Of a DNA stretch of 64,000 bases, positions 1 to 11,333 are shown in pieces. A model generated the notes under the pieces. It was not told the DNA's origin, searched no databases, and saw only the letters and a program-made list of their open reading frames with translations. Location: positions 148,402,257-148,466,256 of the forward strand of contig OY987298.1 in assembly GCA_963920635.1 (NCBI GenBank). Direction: 5' to 3'. The translations under genes were made by a program, and so were the position numbers. The stretch comes from Pseudeuparius sepicola. Its lineage: Eukaryota; Arthropoda; Insecta; Coleoptera; Anthribidae. How positions within the stretch are numbered: the first letter of the stretch is position 1; each line of letters starts with the position of its first letter.

Positions 1-636
1 GCATGGAGTGTCTTAAAATGATTATTTACACTATATTTCCACCTTGAAGCAAATGAGCACTTTGTACAGTTATATTTGGGAGCATGCGACTTATCAGCAT
101 GGATTGCATCGATATGATCATTTAAATTTCCTTTTCGATTTGAGGTATATGAGCATTTTGTACAAGTGTATTTGGGAGCATGTGATTTATCAACATGGGC
201 TGTCCTAATATGAACGCGTACACTGCGTTTGTACCTTGAGGTAAATGAGCACTTTGTACAGTTATACTCGGGACCACGCGACTTATTACTATGGACTGTT
301 TCACAATGAACATTTAAAGTATCTTTCCGCCTCGAGATATATGAGCATTTTGTGCAATTATATTTGGGGGCATGGGACTTATCAGCATGGAAAGTTTTCA
401 AATGTCGATTTACAGTGTCTTTCCTCCTTGAGGTAAAGGAGCACTTTGTACAGTTATAGTTGGGAGAATGCAACTTATCAGCATGGACAAACACACTTTT
501 TGTGCAGTTATGTTTGGGAGCTGATGACCTATCACTATGGACTGTTTCAAAATGACGAATTACATTCCATTTCCACCTTGAGGTAAACGAACATTTTGTA
601 CAACTGTACTTGGAAGCATGCAACTTGCAGTCTGAT
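1..636 (-). CDS. C2H2 zinc-finger exon A, cut by the window edge
   Basis: The minus strand is open without a stop from 636 to the window edge. It encodes six intact C-x2-C-x12-H-x4-H fingers of the YNCTKCSFTS type, joined by 'HADKSHAPK'-like linkers, plus one collapsed finger (HNCTKSVF) that has lost its second half. The exon starts at 636 directly after a 3' splice site: CCTAAT box, pyrimidine tract, then CAG on the minus strand (about 637-660). The codon split is phase 2, as in the other exons of the array. No start methionine belongs to it; upstream exons are not visible. The aromatic residue sits two residues after the second cysteine, as in REST/Hunchback-type fingers, and linkers are not TGEKP. 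A nuclear DNA-binding role is inferred from the family. The 3' end lies outside the window. Confidence 0.82.
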
Positions 637-740
637 CTGGAAAAGAAACACAAATTAGGGTAGGAAAATAAAACCAGTAGACATTCAGACTTTATTGTTG
701 TTATATCGTGCATGATGGTAAAATTTAAGATGGATATTTA

Positions 741-1124
741 TACAGGATGTCTCATATATGCTTCAAAAAAATCCGCGTGCTAAAAAAATGTGAGTTTGTC
801 GTATAACTTGTTTCTCTTAGACTCGTGTTGACTGAAATACAGGGCGTTGAAGTTGTTTGCTTAAAATTGAATTATGGCAAAATTGTATTTTTCGAATTTG
901 GGAGTTAACAGGTGTTTCGTGGCACATTTTGCCAATTTCAATGCGAACAGCAGTGCCAAATCTTAGTTCAGCAGCTTATTTTGGGAGATATTGCCATAAT
1001 TCAATTTCAAAAAAAGAACTTCATTTCAGTCAACAAGCGTCTACAAATATTATACACATATCAAATTTTTATAGCACGAGGTATCCGCACACGAATTTTT
1101 TTGAAGCATGAAAGATACACCACA
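741..1124. repeat. Fold-back (long inverted repeat) element
   Basis: The left end, beginning TACAGGATGTCTCATATATG, is an inverted copy of the right end near 1124. The two arms, each about 175-190 bases, also share internal blocks such as GAATTATGGCAA. Apparent small ORFs inside are not supported. Part of the arm sequence recurs at about 60660-60760 inside another fold-back, so this is a family. No transposase is present; this is probably a non-autonomous DNA element. Confidence 0.7.
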
Positions 1125-2300
1125 ACAATTAAAATATAATTGATGATAATGCTAGGGGCCGTGGTAGGTGATAGAAAAACTGAAATTTTTTTTTTAGTTA
1201 AACAAATAACTTCAGAGACGTCTATGGGTTTAAATTTACCCTTGGTTAGGTTAGGTTATTGTGTACAGGTCAAAGGATCACACTGTATAATGTTTTCCCA
1301 CATCTGCTCATTTTATCGTAAATATATTTTTAAATTTTTCATATATTCAAGGTCAAACAATTTATTTTAAGGAAAAAAATTCCAAGCAAATTTTAATGGC
1401 GATTGTGATTCTTTAAAGCTGGTTAAAATATATTTCAGAAAAACAAACAAAAGGATTGCGTTCTAAAGACAAACAAAACTTTGATTTTTTAAAGAAACAC
1501 ACTGCATATTCTTAAGTCATTAAAATGACACAGTAAAGACCTTTCCAACTATATACAACACATGGTATTTATTTGAAAGTTGGACACAAAAATTTAATAT
1601 TTTTAAACCCTGATTTCGATTAATTTAAATTTCTGGCTGCTAATCGAACAAAATTTAAGTTTAGTAGCAAATTCAAAAAATTCAAAAAAGTTAAATTTCT
1701 CAGCAGAGTTTGTGATATAGGTACTCTGGATATCAACCTAATATTAAAATATACTCAACCTTTTGTAAGACTTGATGACTAACTTTGTTCGTCACCTCCC
1801 GGTCTATAAAGTTTAATAGCAAATTCATCTGACATCCACCTTTGATTCCAAACAACTTTTGTACGTAACCTTTTACCATATTTTAAAAAATAAGTGTACT
1901 TTACTCTTGAGTTATTTTGACATTTTTGAATCTGCCTCGTATCCAAAAAGAGATATTTAAATTTTGATATGTGCGTTATGTGTTTCAAGTGATGCACCAA
2001 CTTTTATCAAGAATAAAATTTTTTGAGAAATTAATAATAAAAAAGTTTTCCATTTGTGTCCAACTTTCTGCTGGTCACTGTATTGGGCCGACCAATGTCT
2101 TTATTTCATCAACGAATGGCACGCAGGAGAGTAAGCGGGTATCCTTTTTTAACCACAACTTCTATGCCACTGCATACTCATCAATTTTTCTAACATATTT
2201 TAGTTCTTTGATCGATTTCACCTAAAAAAACTCCCTCTTATCAAAATGTTGTAATTTACTAAATTTGAAGAAAATATACAGTTTGTTCGGCGAATGTTCG
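1125..2300. other. Non-genic AT-rich stretch
   Basis: No convincing coding sequence. The part from about 1900 to 2083 (ending CTGCTGGTCACTGTA) resembles the right arm of the long-TIR element at 17788-18862, so it is probably a solo arm of that family. The rest is unremarkable AT-rich sequence with an internal near-repeat around 1670-1690. Confidence 0.5.
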
Positions 2301-2337
2301 GGCCTACTCACAACTCCCGTCCTTGTCTGACTCGTGA

Positions 2338-4091
2338 ATACGGCAGTCTGTTAACGTGCAGAGGGAGAGCTGGTCAGTCGTTAATGACCTAAGGGGTGTA
2401 AATGGTGGGAGATCTGTGATTGGCACCCCGCCATCATGCTCTGTGTTGAACAGTTTTTATTGCTCAATTGCCTCTGCATTGGCGGCTGGCCTACCTGCAT
2501 CGAATGACGCAATGCAGTATATGAGAGACCTTTATGTCAGCGACACCTTTTTTCTTGTCCCTACAGATCACATTGAGTTGAAAAGAGTAATTGCGGAAAT
2601 AAAAAACAAACATTCCTCTGGTTGGGATAAAATATCAATAAAAATTCTTCAGTGCCTTCCCACAAATGCATTGAATGCACTTGCTGATGCCATAAACTTT
2701 TCTTTTACTAATGGACAATTTCCAGATTGTTTGAAGTCTGCGATTGTCATTCCAATTCACAAGGGGGGTGATGTTACTGACCCTGCTAATTTTAGACCAA
2801 TTTCCTTGCTGCCCACTTTATCAAAGGTTATTGAAAGGCTAGTTAAAAATAGAGTTTTATCATTTGTGGAGAGAAATGGTCTCCTGTCTCCTTCTCAATT
2901 TGGTTTTCAGGCTTCGAGGAGTACTGGTGATGCGATATTCTCCTTCTTGGAGCATTTATACATGAGTTTGAATAGTGGTGAGGCTGCTGCTGTGGTCTTT
3001 TGTGACCTATCTAAGGCGTTCGACTGTGTAAATCATGGAATTTTACTCAGCAAGCTGGAATGTTATGGTTTTCGTGGTGTGGCTCTTCAATGGTTTCGCT
3101 CTTATCTCTCCAGACGTAGTCAGGCAGTTTGCCTTCCTGGTGAGACCTCACCTGGGGAGATGATAATGGATGGTGTTCCCCAGGGTTCTGTCCTTGGACC
3201 GGTTTTGTTTCTGCTGTATGTTAACGATCTGGCGTTTATAGATATTGAAGGGAGATTTACCATGTTTGCAGATGACACCACCATATTTTGGCAAAGCAAG
3301 GATCCTCAGCAGTTGAATGGCATAATTGAAACTGATATCCTTAAAGTCAAGATGTGGTGTGATTCTAACCGGCTCTCATTTAATGTGCAAAAGACGAATG
3401 TTTTACTGTTTAAGTGTTCAATTAATGGAATCTCTCTAGGGGGTCGAACTTTGAAAGAGTCAAACTCTTGTAAGTTTCTTGGCTTGCACATTGATAGTAA
3501 ATTGTCCTTTCAGGACCACGTTGAACATTTACGGCATAAGCTGGCCAAGGGTTGTTTTGCGTTGAGAGTTATTTCGAGTGAGCTCAGTAAAGCTATAGCG
3601 AGGAACGCTTACTTTGCCCTCATTGAGTCTCACTTGAGGTATGGGATTTGTTTCTGGGGAAACTGTGGACAGACACTGCTCAAATCTGTCTTTGTCCTTC
3701 AGAAGCGAGCACTGCGATTCATCACTGGATCTGGTTTGCGTGACTCATGTCGTCCTCTTTTTAGAGCCCACAAAGTATTGACCCTCACATCAATATTTAT
3801 TCTGGAGACTCTCTGCTTAATGTTTAAAAAACATCGTAATAATATTTTCTTAATTCGTCTAGGAACTCTGGCTGCAGCACGAGGCAGGTTCTAAGGATAG
3901 ATCTTCCTATACCTTATACTACATGTGTAAAAAAATCACTGCTCTACACTTCCAGAAAGATGTTCAACCACCTGCCTTTGCATATAAGAAATATTGATTC
4001 AATTACAATGTTTAGAAGCACGGTTAAGCTTCTTCTCTTGGAAAAAGCATATTATGTACTCGATGAATACTTTCAGGATAGTTTAGTCTAA
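2338..4091 (+). pseudogene. Reverse transcriptase of the non-LTR element, frameshifted
   Basis: The RT domain reads NFRPISLLPTLSKVIERL, then DLSKAFDCVNHGILLSKLE, then GVPQGSVLGPVLFLLYVNDL, then the catalytic FADD box (FTMFADDTTIF), followed by thumb-type motifs ending near KCKFLGLHIDSKLSF. The apparent stop at 3894 is not the real end. The conserved C-terminal tail (MFNHLPLHIRNIDSITMFRSTVK) continues in another frame to a stop at 4089-4091, so a small frameshift lies near 3849-3853. No endonuclease domain precedes the RT and the 5' part is missing, so the copy cannot be active. In the family, this enzyme copies element RNA at a nicked genomic target. Confidence 0.87.
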
Positions 4092-4206
4092 GTTCTGACT
4101 AGAGACTGTAATATGACTTCTGTTCAGCATGATGACGGTTTTTGTTAATTTGTATGTATTGTGAAAACTTTATCCATAAGTTCATTTTATTATTATTATT
4201 ATTAAT
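2338..4206 (+). mobile_element. 5'-truncated non-LTR retrotransposon (jockey/CR1-like group)
   Basis: The element consists of a reverse-transcriptase coding region followed by a short 3' tail ending in (ATT)n at about 4187-4206, typical of non-LTR elements with microsatellite tails. The 5' boundary lies between an in-frame stop at 2335 and the start of homology, so ORF1 and the endonuclease are missing. It lies opposite in orientation to the zinc-finger exons. Confidence 0.85.
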
Positions 4207-4508
4207 ATACGACCGATATTCATTGTGGAATGTGGAATGTAGTTTCCGAGGTCTGCAAGGACGAGACAAATAAACCACCCGAGATAAAAAGGAACAATAA
4301 GTTTTATTATGCAAAAAGTGGCATAGCTACGAAGTATACATTTTTTGGTTTTTTAGAAAAGTTCCACCCAACGAAAAACAGGAAACATTAAATTCTTTTT
4401 AAAAGGTATTCAGCAGGTTTTGAGCAAAGCTGCCCATGTTTTCCTATTGGCTAAAATGTCTTTTTGTTCAGATGGCAACAAAATCTCCTACAAGTTTTCC
4501 AAAATGGG
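4207..4508. other. Non-genic interval
   Basis: Between the non-LTR tail and the 258-bp tandem repeats I see no gene, recognisable repeat or finger sequence. Confidence 0.5.
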
Positions 4509-5799
4509 GGTGACATGTTTCGCGGATACGCATAGTATGCGCAACACAAATTCTATTATGGAATTTCCGATGGTTTCTTTACAATACTTGAACACTTTCT
4601 TTGCATCATTTCCACAAGGCTGTCACTTGTCAATCTCAATTCTGCAGCAATCGAGGTATCGGGGTGGCACAATTTGAAATGCCGCGGTAGCGAGTGCCTC
4701 CACCTTGTGGCATACGGGCACTTTGTGCAGTTATATAACTTATTAGAATGCATCCCGTTCCAATGGCGTGACATGTTTCGTGGATACGCATAGTATGCGC
4801 AACACAAATTCTATTATGGAATTTCCGATGGTTTCTTTACAATACTTGAACACTTTCTTTGCATCATTTCCACAAGGCTGTCACTTGTCAATCTCGATTC
4901 TGCAGCAATCGAGGTATCGGGGTGGCATAATTTGAAATGCCGCGGTAGCGAGTGCCTCCACCTTGTGGCATACGGGCACTTTGTGCAGTTATATAACTTA
5001 TTAGAATGCATCCCGTTCCAATGGCGTGACATGTTTCGTGGATACGCATAGTATGCGCAACACAAAGTCTATTATGGAATTTCCGATGGTTTCTTTACAA
5101 TACTTGAACACTTTCTTTGCATCATTTCCACAAGGCTGTCACTTGTCAATCTCGATTCTGCAGCAATCGAGGTATCGGGGTGGCATAATTTGAAATGCCG
5201 CGGTAGCGAGTGCCTCCACCTTGTGGCATACGGGCACTTTGTGCAGTTATATAACTTATTAGAATGCATCCCGTTCCAATGGCGTGACATGTTTCGTGGA
5301 TACGCATAGTATGCGCAACACAAATTCTATTATGGAATTTCCGATGGTTTCTTTACAATACTTGAACACTTTCTTTGCATCATTTCCACAAGGCTGTCAC
5401 TTGTCAATCTCGATTCTGCAGCAATCGAGGTATCGGGGTGGCATAATTTGAAATGCCGCGGTAGCGAGTGCCTCCACCTTGTGGCATACGGGCACTTTGT
5501 GCAGTTATATAACTTATTAGAATGCATCCCGTTCCAATGGCGTGACATGTTTCGTGGATACGCATAGTATGCGCAACACAAAGTCTATTATGGAATTTCC
5601 GATGGTTTCTTTACAATACTTGAACACTTTCTTTGCATCATTTCCACAAGGCTGTCACTTGTCAATCTCGATTCTGCAGCAATCGAGGTATCGGGGTGGC
5701 ACAATTTGAAATGCCGCGGTAGCGAGTGCCTCCACCTTGTGGCATACGGGCACTTTGTGCAGTTATATAACTTATTAGAATGCATCCCGTTCCAATGGC
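4509..5799 (-). repeat. 258-bp tandem repeat, five copies
   Basis: Five head-to-tail copies have an exact 258-base period (starts near 4509, 4767, 5025, 5283 and 5541). Each begins GTGACATGTTTCG and carries the last finger and tail of zinc-finger exon B ending at the same stop (tail MMQRKCSSIVKKPSEIP). The copies are almost identical. A substitution alternates along the array (AAATTC, AAATTC, AAAGTC, AAATTC, AAAGTC), suggesting at least one duplication of a two-copy block. Only the copy nearest 5799 joins in frame to the upstream part of exon B. The other four are disconnected tails lacking the first finger. Confidence 0.93.
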
Positions 5800-5948
5800 G
5801 TTTAAGATAACAATTTGTAGTCGTGGAGTATGAGCACTGCATGCATTTGTACTTCTGATTGCCTTTCGCAATGTTGGACCCTTGTTGCCGAATTGGTGAA
5901 TCACTGTTGTTGTCGCTACAAGACACGTGCTTTAAACTGCAGCTTAAG
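5588..5948 (-). CDS. Short C2H2 zinc-finger exon B (two fingers)
   Basis: The exon begins at 5948 after the conserved acceptor (minus-strand TTGGCTTCTCTTTTCCAG) in phase 2, and stops at 5588. It encodes a short acidic leader (CSDNNSDSPIRQQ, shared with exons C and D), then two fingers: YKCMQCSYSTTTNCYLKRH and YNCTKCPYATRWRHSLPRH. A 40-residue tail without fingers follows. Its 3' half is the unit amplified in the 258-bp array. It is much shorter than its 16-finger relatives C and D, so it is either a minimal finger cassette or a shortened relic. An ATG can be read upstream, but that segment is intron (the pyrimidine tract translates as NWLLFSS), so the start is not there. Confidence 0.7.
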
Positions 5949-6294
5949 CTGGAAAAGAGAAGCCAATTAGACGCCACAAATATTAAGTGGATTCGTTATG
6001 TTATACAAAGACAAGCAAAAAATAGTGGTAAAACAAATACTCAGATTTTCCTTATGTTTTTATTACTCGTTACACAAAGCAGAACAAATCACAATTCTAC
6101 CAAACCCTATAAAAACTAATTTACCACAATGTTACTTTCACCTTTAACTATACCCAAATAAATATGGCACCTTTCCACATTCTCCAATTTTAAAAGAATT
6201 TATATGTTATATCTCCTAAATTGAACTTTGTGCCCTCCTGTTCAGTAAATTTTTTTTAATGTGATCCTGATGTATAATGCACATGTGCTAAATA

Positions 6295-6360
6295 GCATTT
6301 TATGCACATGTTTGTAAGTAGACAACTTGTCAGCATGGACTGCGTTAATAGACGAATTTT
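6295..6360 (-). pseudogene. Zinc-finger linker remnant
   Basis: A short stretch matches the minus-strand linker and helix region of the array (CAACTTGTCAGCATGGACTG on plus, encoding the HADK-type linker). Flanking sequence no longer aligns. This is a decayed fragment with no coding potential. Confidence 0.45.
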
Positions 6361-6830
6361 TTTTTCTTAGAGGGCTGTGTTTTGGTATTTAGGCATAGCT
6401 TTTAATTCTAAACAATTTTTCTTAATGACATTTTGCTGAATTTTCTGAAATAAGGGTACTTTACTCTTGTACAATTTTTATATTTTTTTTCCTACCCTGT
6501 ATGCTGTTTAACTTGCAACCATTCTAAGTGCACCTAACATGATTATTGAACATACATCAACTTTCGGCAATATCTGTATTTGGGTTGTACAATTACTAAA
6601 AAAATCCCATATGTTGCACACTTAAACGACCACACTGTATATACAAGACGAGAGGAAAAAATACAGAATGAACAAAAGTAAGGTAAAAATTTTAAATATG
6701 TCCTTGCGACTCCTTGTTGGACTCGTTTCGAGGTTAGGAACACGAATAAAACCGTCATTCATAAATATATACCATCAGATTTTGAAAATCTTTTAAATAT
6801 GAACGTGTTTGTTGAAATATATTCATTTCG
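6361..6830. other. Non-genic, repeat-derived interval
   Basis: No gene is supported. The segment from about 6370 to 6640 resembles arm sequence of the long-TIR family at 17788-18862 (shared ATCCCATATGTTGC-type end in inverse orientation). Short ORFs here lack any recognisable domain. Confidence 0.4.
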
Positions 6831-7052
6831 ATGTTGTTAGTCACCGGTGAAGGTTTAGTAAACAACTTAATCACCAAATTACCTATTGAATTACATATTC
6901 CTGGCTATCAATTTTGTGGACCAGGAACAAAATTACAGAAAATAATCGAAAAGGGCGATGCAGGCATAAATAAACTTGACTCAGCCTGTAGAATTCACGA
7001 TTTGGCGTATTTGAAAAACAAATCTCTGGAAGAGCGACACAAGGCATACTGA
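6831..7052 (+). pseudogene. Parvovirus-type phospholipase A2 domain fragment
   Basis: A 73-residue reading frame contains the two signatures of the phospholipase A2 domain found in the unique N-terminus of parvovirus and densovirus VP1: a calcium-loop type GPGT motif near residue 32, and the catalytic His-Asp in a 'DSACRIHDLAY' segment near residue 60. In densoviruses this enzyme helps the capsid leave the endosome; related domains also occur in integrated insect elements. The frame stops soon after the catalytic helix, and no capsid or replication gene follows, so this is a fragment: an endogenous viral element or a relic of a virus-like transposon. It lies on the plus strand, opposite to the zinc-finger exons. 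Confidence 0.72.
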
Positions 7053-7084
7053 GAATTGGGACAACAACTTTTCTATTCAACAAT

Positions 7085-7205
7085 TTTCTAAAATAAAAAT
7101 ATCCTGATTTTATTTACGCATTTACATAATTTCAAAGCACAATACAAAGAAAAACTATTAAAACTAAATGACAAAAATGCTATATTTACCCTTAATTAAA
7201 TAAAA
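7085..7205 (-). repeat. Orphan copy of the conserved upstream-intron block
   Basis: The sequence around CTGATTTTATTTACGCATTT and on to CTATATTTACCCTTAATT closely matches 15200-15300, the intron block upstream of zinc-finger exon D. No finger exon is attached here, so the exon next to this block has been lost or displaced. Confidence 0.55.
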
Positions 7206-8048
7206 TTAAATTAATATTGCGTAATTTTAAATTAATTGTGCGGTAACTGCTGCATGGATTTTATTAATTAATTTTTCAACTAGCAGAGACTATTCATAAT
7301 AGATTTATAATTAAAATGCTCAGTTACTTAACAGATAGCAAGAGTCAGAGACGAAATTTGTGCATAAGGCGAAATGCTAAGAAAAGCTCTGATTTCGTTT
7401 TTACTTGAAAAGATTCATATGTATAACATACACATCGAAACAATAGTCCGACAGTAGAGCTTCTAGCAAGTGTGAAATTGGTAGTCACTAGTAACATTTT
7501 CATGACATCATTAGATTTTGGCACTTTATAATTATTGACCGGCACTTTTTGATTGCAGAAATTTTAATCAAACATCTGTTTTGAACTTTGTGGCTTTGTT
7601 GTGTTTAGCATGTTTTTTCAATGTTACTAATTAAACACGAATAGATTATGATACAAAAAAAAACACAAGAAATGACATTTCCCCACCACATTCCTACTTT
7701 CTCTACTCGCTTAGGAGATGGTAGAGTCGGTCGCACCAGTAAAAAGAAGTATTTAACTCAGGAATTTTTACGAATATTCGTTGATTCCGATCCGGCCAAA
7801 CCAAGAGGCCACAGAACAACTACAGATACTTCTGTTAATATGTTTGCATATTTTTCTTGTTTGAATTATTGTCTTTTGTGAAAGGTATTTATACCAGATT
7901 TTTCTATTGCCGTAGGTAGGCCTCAATCAAAACCTCAGTCTAGCAGACAGATCTATCACTAGCTACACACAATGCAGCTGACATTCAGTGACTGGATAAA
8001 AATCGCGAACAAAACTGCCCTAGACTACTCACACATGGATATGTTTGG
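7206..8048. other. Non-genic interval
   Basis: No supported gene. The short plus-strand ORF near 7648-7881 has no recognisable domain and no homologous copy elsewhere in the window. Confidence 0.45.
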
Positions 8049-9990
8049 CTACTTGTCAGGCGAATTTTCAGGTGAATTTTCAGCATGCAAGGATTTAATA
8101 TGCATTGGAAGGTATCCTTTATACATTGTCGCAAACGAACACTTTGTGCACTTATACTTGGGATTAGACTTATCTGCATGCACACTTTTACAGTGACGTG
8201 AAAGACTTTTTTTCCATTTTGTGGTAAAAGAACACTTTGAGCAGTTAAACTTGTCAGCAGGCGATTTTTCATGCACTGATTTAATATGAATTGGAAGGTA
8301 TTTCTTATACATTGTGGTAAATGAACACTTTGTGCATTTATACTTGGGATCAGACTTAGAAGCATGGATAGTTACACAATGGAGTTGGAAGGATTTTCTC
8401 CAAATTGTACTAAAAGAGCACTTTGAGCAATTATACTTGCGAGCAGGCATATTGTCGGGATGTGTTGATTTAATATGGCATGCAAAGGACTCTTTATACA
8501 TTGTGGCAAATGAACACTTTGTGCACTTATACTTCAGACTAGACTTATCAGCATGGACATTTTCACAATGGTGTTGTAGATAATACTGCCATCTTGTGCT
8601 GAAAGAGCACTTTGAGCAATTATACTTATGAGCAGGTATATTATCAGGATGTACTGCTTTAATATGGTATGGAAGGTATCCTTTATACACTGTGGTAAAA
8701 GAACACTTTGTACACCTATACTTGGGGCTAGACTTATCAGCATGGACAGTTTTAGAATGGCATCGAAGGGAAGCTGTTCGTGTAGTGCTAAACGAGCACT
8801 TTGAGCAATTATATGTGTGAGCAGGCGAATGCACTGATTTAATATGGATTGGAAGGTATTTCTTAGTGGATGTGGTAAACGAGCACTCTGTACACTTATA
8901 CTTGAGATTAGATTTTTCAGCATGGACACTTTCATAGTGGCGTGGAAGGGAAGATTTCCATGTTGTGGTAAACGAACACTTTGAGCAGTTATACTTGTCA
9001 GCAGGAGAATTGTCGGCATGCACTGATTTAGTATGAGTGGGAAGGTATCTCTGATACATTGTGGTAAACGAACACTTTGTGCACTTATACTTATGATCAG
9101 ACTTACAATGGATATTTTTATTATGTGTCCGAAGGCATATTTTCCATGTTGTAGTAAAAGAGCACTTTGAGCAATTGTATTTGTGAACAGGCATATTAAC
9201 GGGATGTATTGATTTAGTATGTTTAGCAAGGTATCCTTTATATATTGTGGCAAACGAACACTTTGTGCACTTATACTTGGGGCTAGACTTATCAGCATGG
9301 AGTCGAAGGGAAGTTTTCCACTTTGTGGTGAACGAACACTTTGTGCACTTATACTTGAAATTAGTATGGAAACTTGTATAATGGCGTGGAAGATAATCTT
9401 TCCACATTGTGGTAAACGAACATTTTGTGCAGCTATACTTGGAAGTAGATGATTTATCGGCAAAAATGTCATCATTGCGACACAGTTTGCCTTTGCGATC
9501 ATGCCGCTCCACACGAGAATTCAACTTAGATTTTCTTTTGGACGCTCTTTTGAAATGATGCTTTCGTCGTGTGTTTGAGCTGTTCTCATCGCTACTGTCC
9601 CCGAGTTCAAGAGCATGTCGATTTTCGTGATACTTTAACTTGGACTTTCTCGATGTGCTAAAAGAGCACTTTGAGCAGCTATAATTAGAAATAGGCTCAA
9701 GAGCGGCTGGAATGTCATAATCATGGCGTGATAAATGTTTTTTTTTATATGTTTCCGATGCAAGTTTCAACGGAATGGAGATGCCAGTCCCATTCTTGTG
9801 AGTGAGTGGACTTCTTGCAACCTCCTCGTGACACTTCAAGTTGGAAACGTGCTGCTGAATTGGCGAATCAATGGTGTTATCACTACAATTGGCCTGCTCA
9901 ATATCGTCATCTATATTAGGCCAATGATTAAGCCACAGAGTATCTTCCTGCTGTTGAAGCGATGACTCTTCAGTTGCCGTGCAGTTTGAG
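8049..9990 (-). CDS. Large C2H2 zinc-finger exon C (16 fingers)
   Basis: One open exon starts at 9990 after a conserved 3' splice site (minus-strand TTGGCTTCTCTTTTCCAG, phase 2) and stops at 8049. An acidic, Q-rich leader contains CSDNTIDSPIQQ. It is followed by finger 1 (YSCSKCSFSTSRKSKLKYH), a basic spacer, and 15 more fingers in a tandem that alternates two types, YKCTKCSFTTMYKGYLPxH and YNCSKCSFTTTWKxSLxRH, giving a repeat of about 58 residues. Finger 3 has lost its second histidine segment. The spacer 'SKRKSKLNSRVERH' is the relic of a finger that is intact in exon D. Sixteen fingers suggest a long DNA footprint if all bind, but no target can be read from sequence. Methionines upstream of 9990 fall in intron. 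Confidence 0.88.
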
Positions 9991-10604
9991 CTGGAAAAGA
10001 GAAGCCAATTAGATATCGCAAATATTGTAAAAACACAAATTTTATCAATAGTAATATATCGAGGAAACATGTTGTTGCCGGCAACATTTTTATTGAAGGA
10101 TTGTTTCTATGGTAATATCCTGAGAACAAAGTTTGGTCGAAATCCCGAGTCGAAGCAATACATTTTGTGTTAATTTTGTTGAGAGAGATTACTCGTAGAT
10201 ACCAAGAGAAACAATGTTGAGAAAATTGTATACTCGGATATACTCTCTACTAACTTTTATGTAGTAATTCCTTCGTTTAAAAATTACTGTATCTCGAAAA
10301 ACTAAATAATTATGTTTCCATCTGGCATTTATTAGCAATTATAGCCAAATGCAATCTGTGCTATTGTAGGCAAGATTATGTACCCCAAATTTGCAATAGA
10401 CGTCTTAATTTGCTCAAAAGTTATTGATGGAACTTTGGATTATACATATATATACATACATATTCAAAAATGCTATTTATTGTCAGTGATGTTCTAATTT
10501 CTTTTGCTAAAAACTATTGTGCCAGTTAAATAATATATGGTGATTTGAATGAAAGTTATCATATGAAAACACACACACCTATCCACATCCGCAAAAACTT
10601 TTTA

Positions 10605-10775
10605 TGAATTTAGACTTATCAGTTCTCCCGTGTTGTGTTTAAAGAGTGCTTTGAGCATACGGTAGGTATTTTGTTGACATTGTCGTAAACTAACACTTTG
10701 TACATTTATAGATTAGATTTATCATAGTCCGAGCCAAAAGAAAAAAGGGAAGCCAATTATACCTTGCAAATAGCG
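10605..10775 (-). pseudogene. Decayed zinc-finger exon with fossil splice acceptor
   Basis: Finger fragments (plus-strand AACACTTTGTACATTTATA and AGTGCTTTGAGCA) lie directly beside a decayed copy of the exon leader and acceptor, AAAAGGGAAGCCAATTATA on plus. The order (acceptor at high coordinate, fingers below) matches intact exons. Downstream of it, 10846 carries the conserved intron block (TGAATTTATTTACG). Most of the finger array is deleted. Confidence 0.7.
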
Positions 10776-10799
10776 AGTGGGTGAGATATGTTTCCTTCC

Positions 10800-11330
10800 A
10801 CCTGGAAAAAAATAGGGAAATTATAGGGAATTAATAAAAAAATTTCTGAATTTATTTACGTTTTTATTTCCCAATACATAAAAGTTATAAAAAATTGAGA
10901 AATACTAGCTAAAAATAATATATAGCAATTGTATGACAAACATTCTAAAAATACATATACCTATCTTGTCAAATTCAACAATAAAAAGATAAATTCTGAA
11001 AAATGTTGGCATCTTAAAAACGAAGGCTTTGTATGTATAACAGTATTTTTATATTAATTATAAAGCATCGAGCTTTAGACAGCTCGGCTTGTTGACTATA
11101 CTAGATCTATCACAAAAGTGGAATAAAAAATATATTTTAATGTTTTAAATCATATTTTGACAATTAAACTTATTAAACCAGGTTCGTGGTCATTTCATCT
11201 TCCAGATGTTGTCAAGTGAGACAAGTTGACCTAAATTTTTTAACTTTTTGCAATAATAATATCCAAGGAAAAGAAAAAGTCGTTTATTTTCGTTTCCCAT
11301 GACAAAAATTAATATCTTAAAAGGAGCATT
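10800..11330. other. Intron-block copy and AT-rich non-genic sequence
   Basis: It contains the conserved block seen upstream of other finger exons (about 10840-10970), then AT-rich sequence with no gene that I can support. Confidence 0.45.
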
Positions 11331-11333
11331 ATA

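Noticed and set aside
4509..5799. 258-bp repeat array as a CRISPR
   Set aside because: The units are contiguous with no spacers, contain zinc-finger coding sequence, and the genome is eukaryotic.
5949..6000. Start methionines and 'NWLFFSSS' N-termini in front of the finger exons
   Set aside because: These residues are the translated pyrimidine tract and CAG of a 3' splice site that recurs in front of nearly all the exons; the real exon starts after the CAG.
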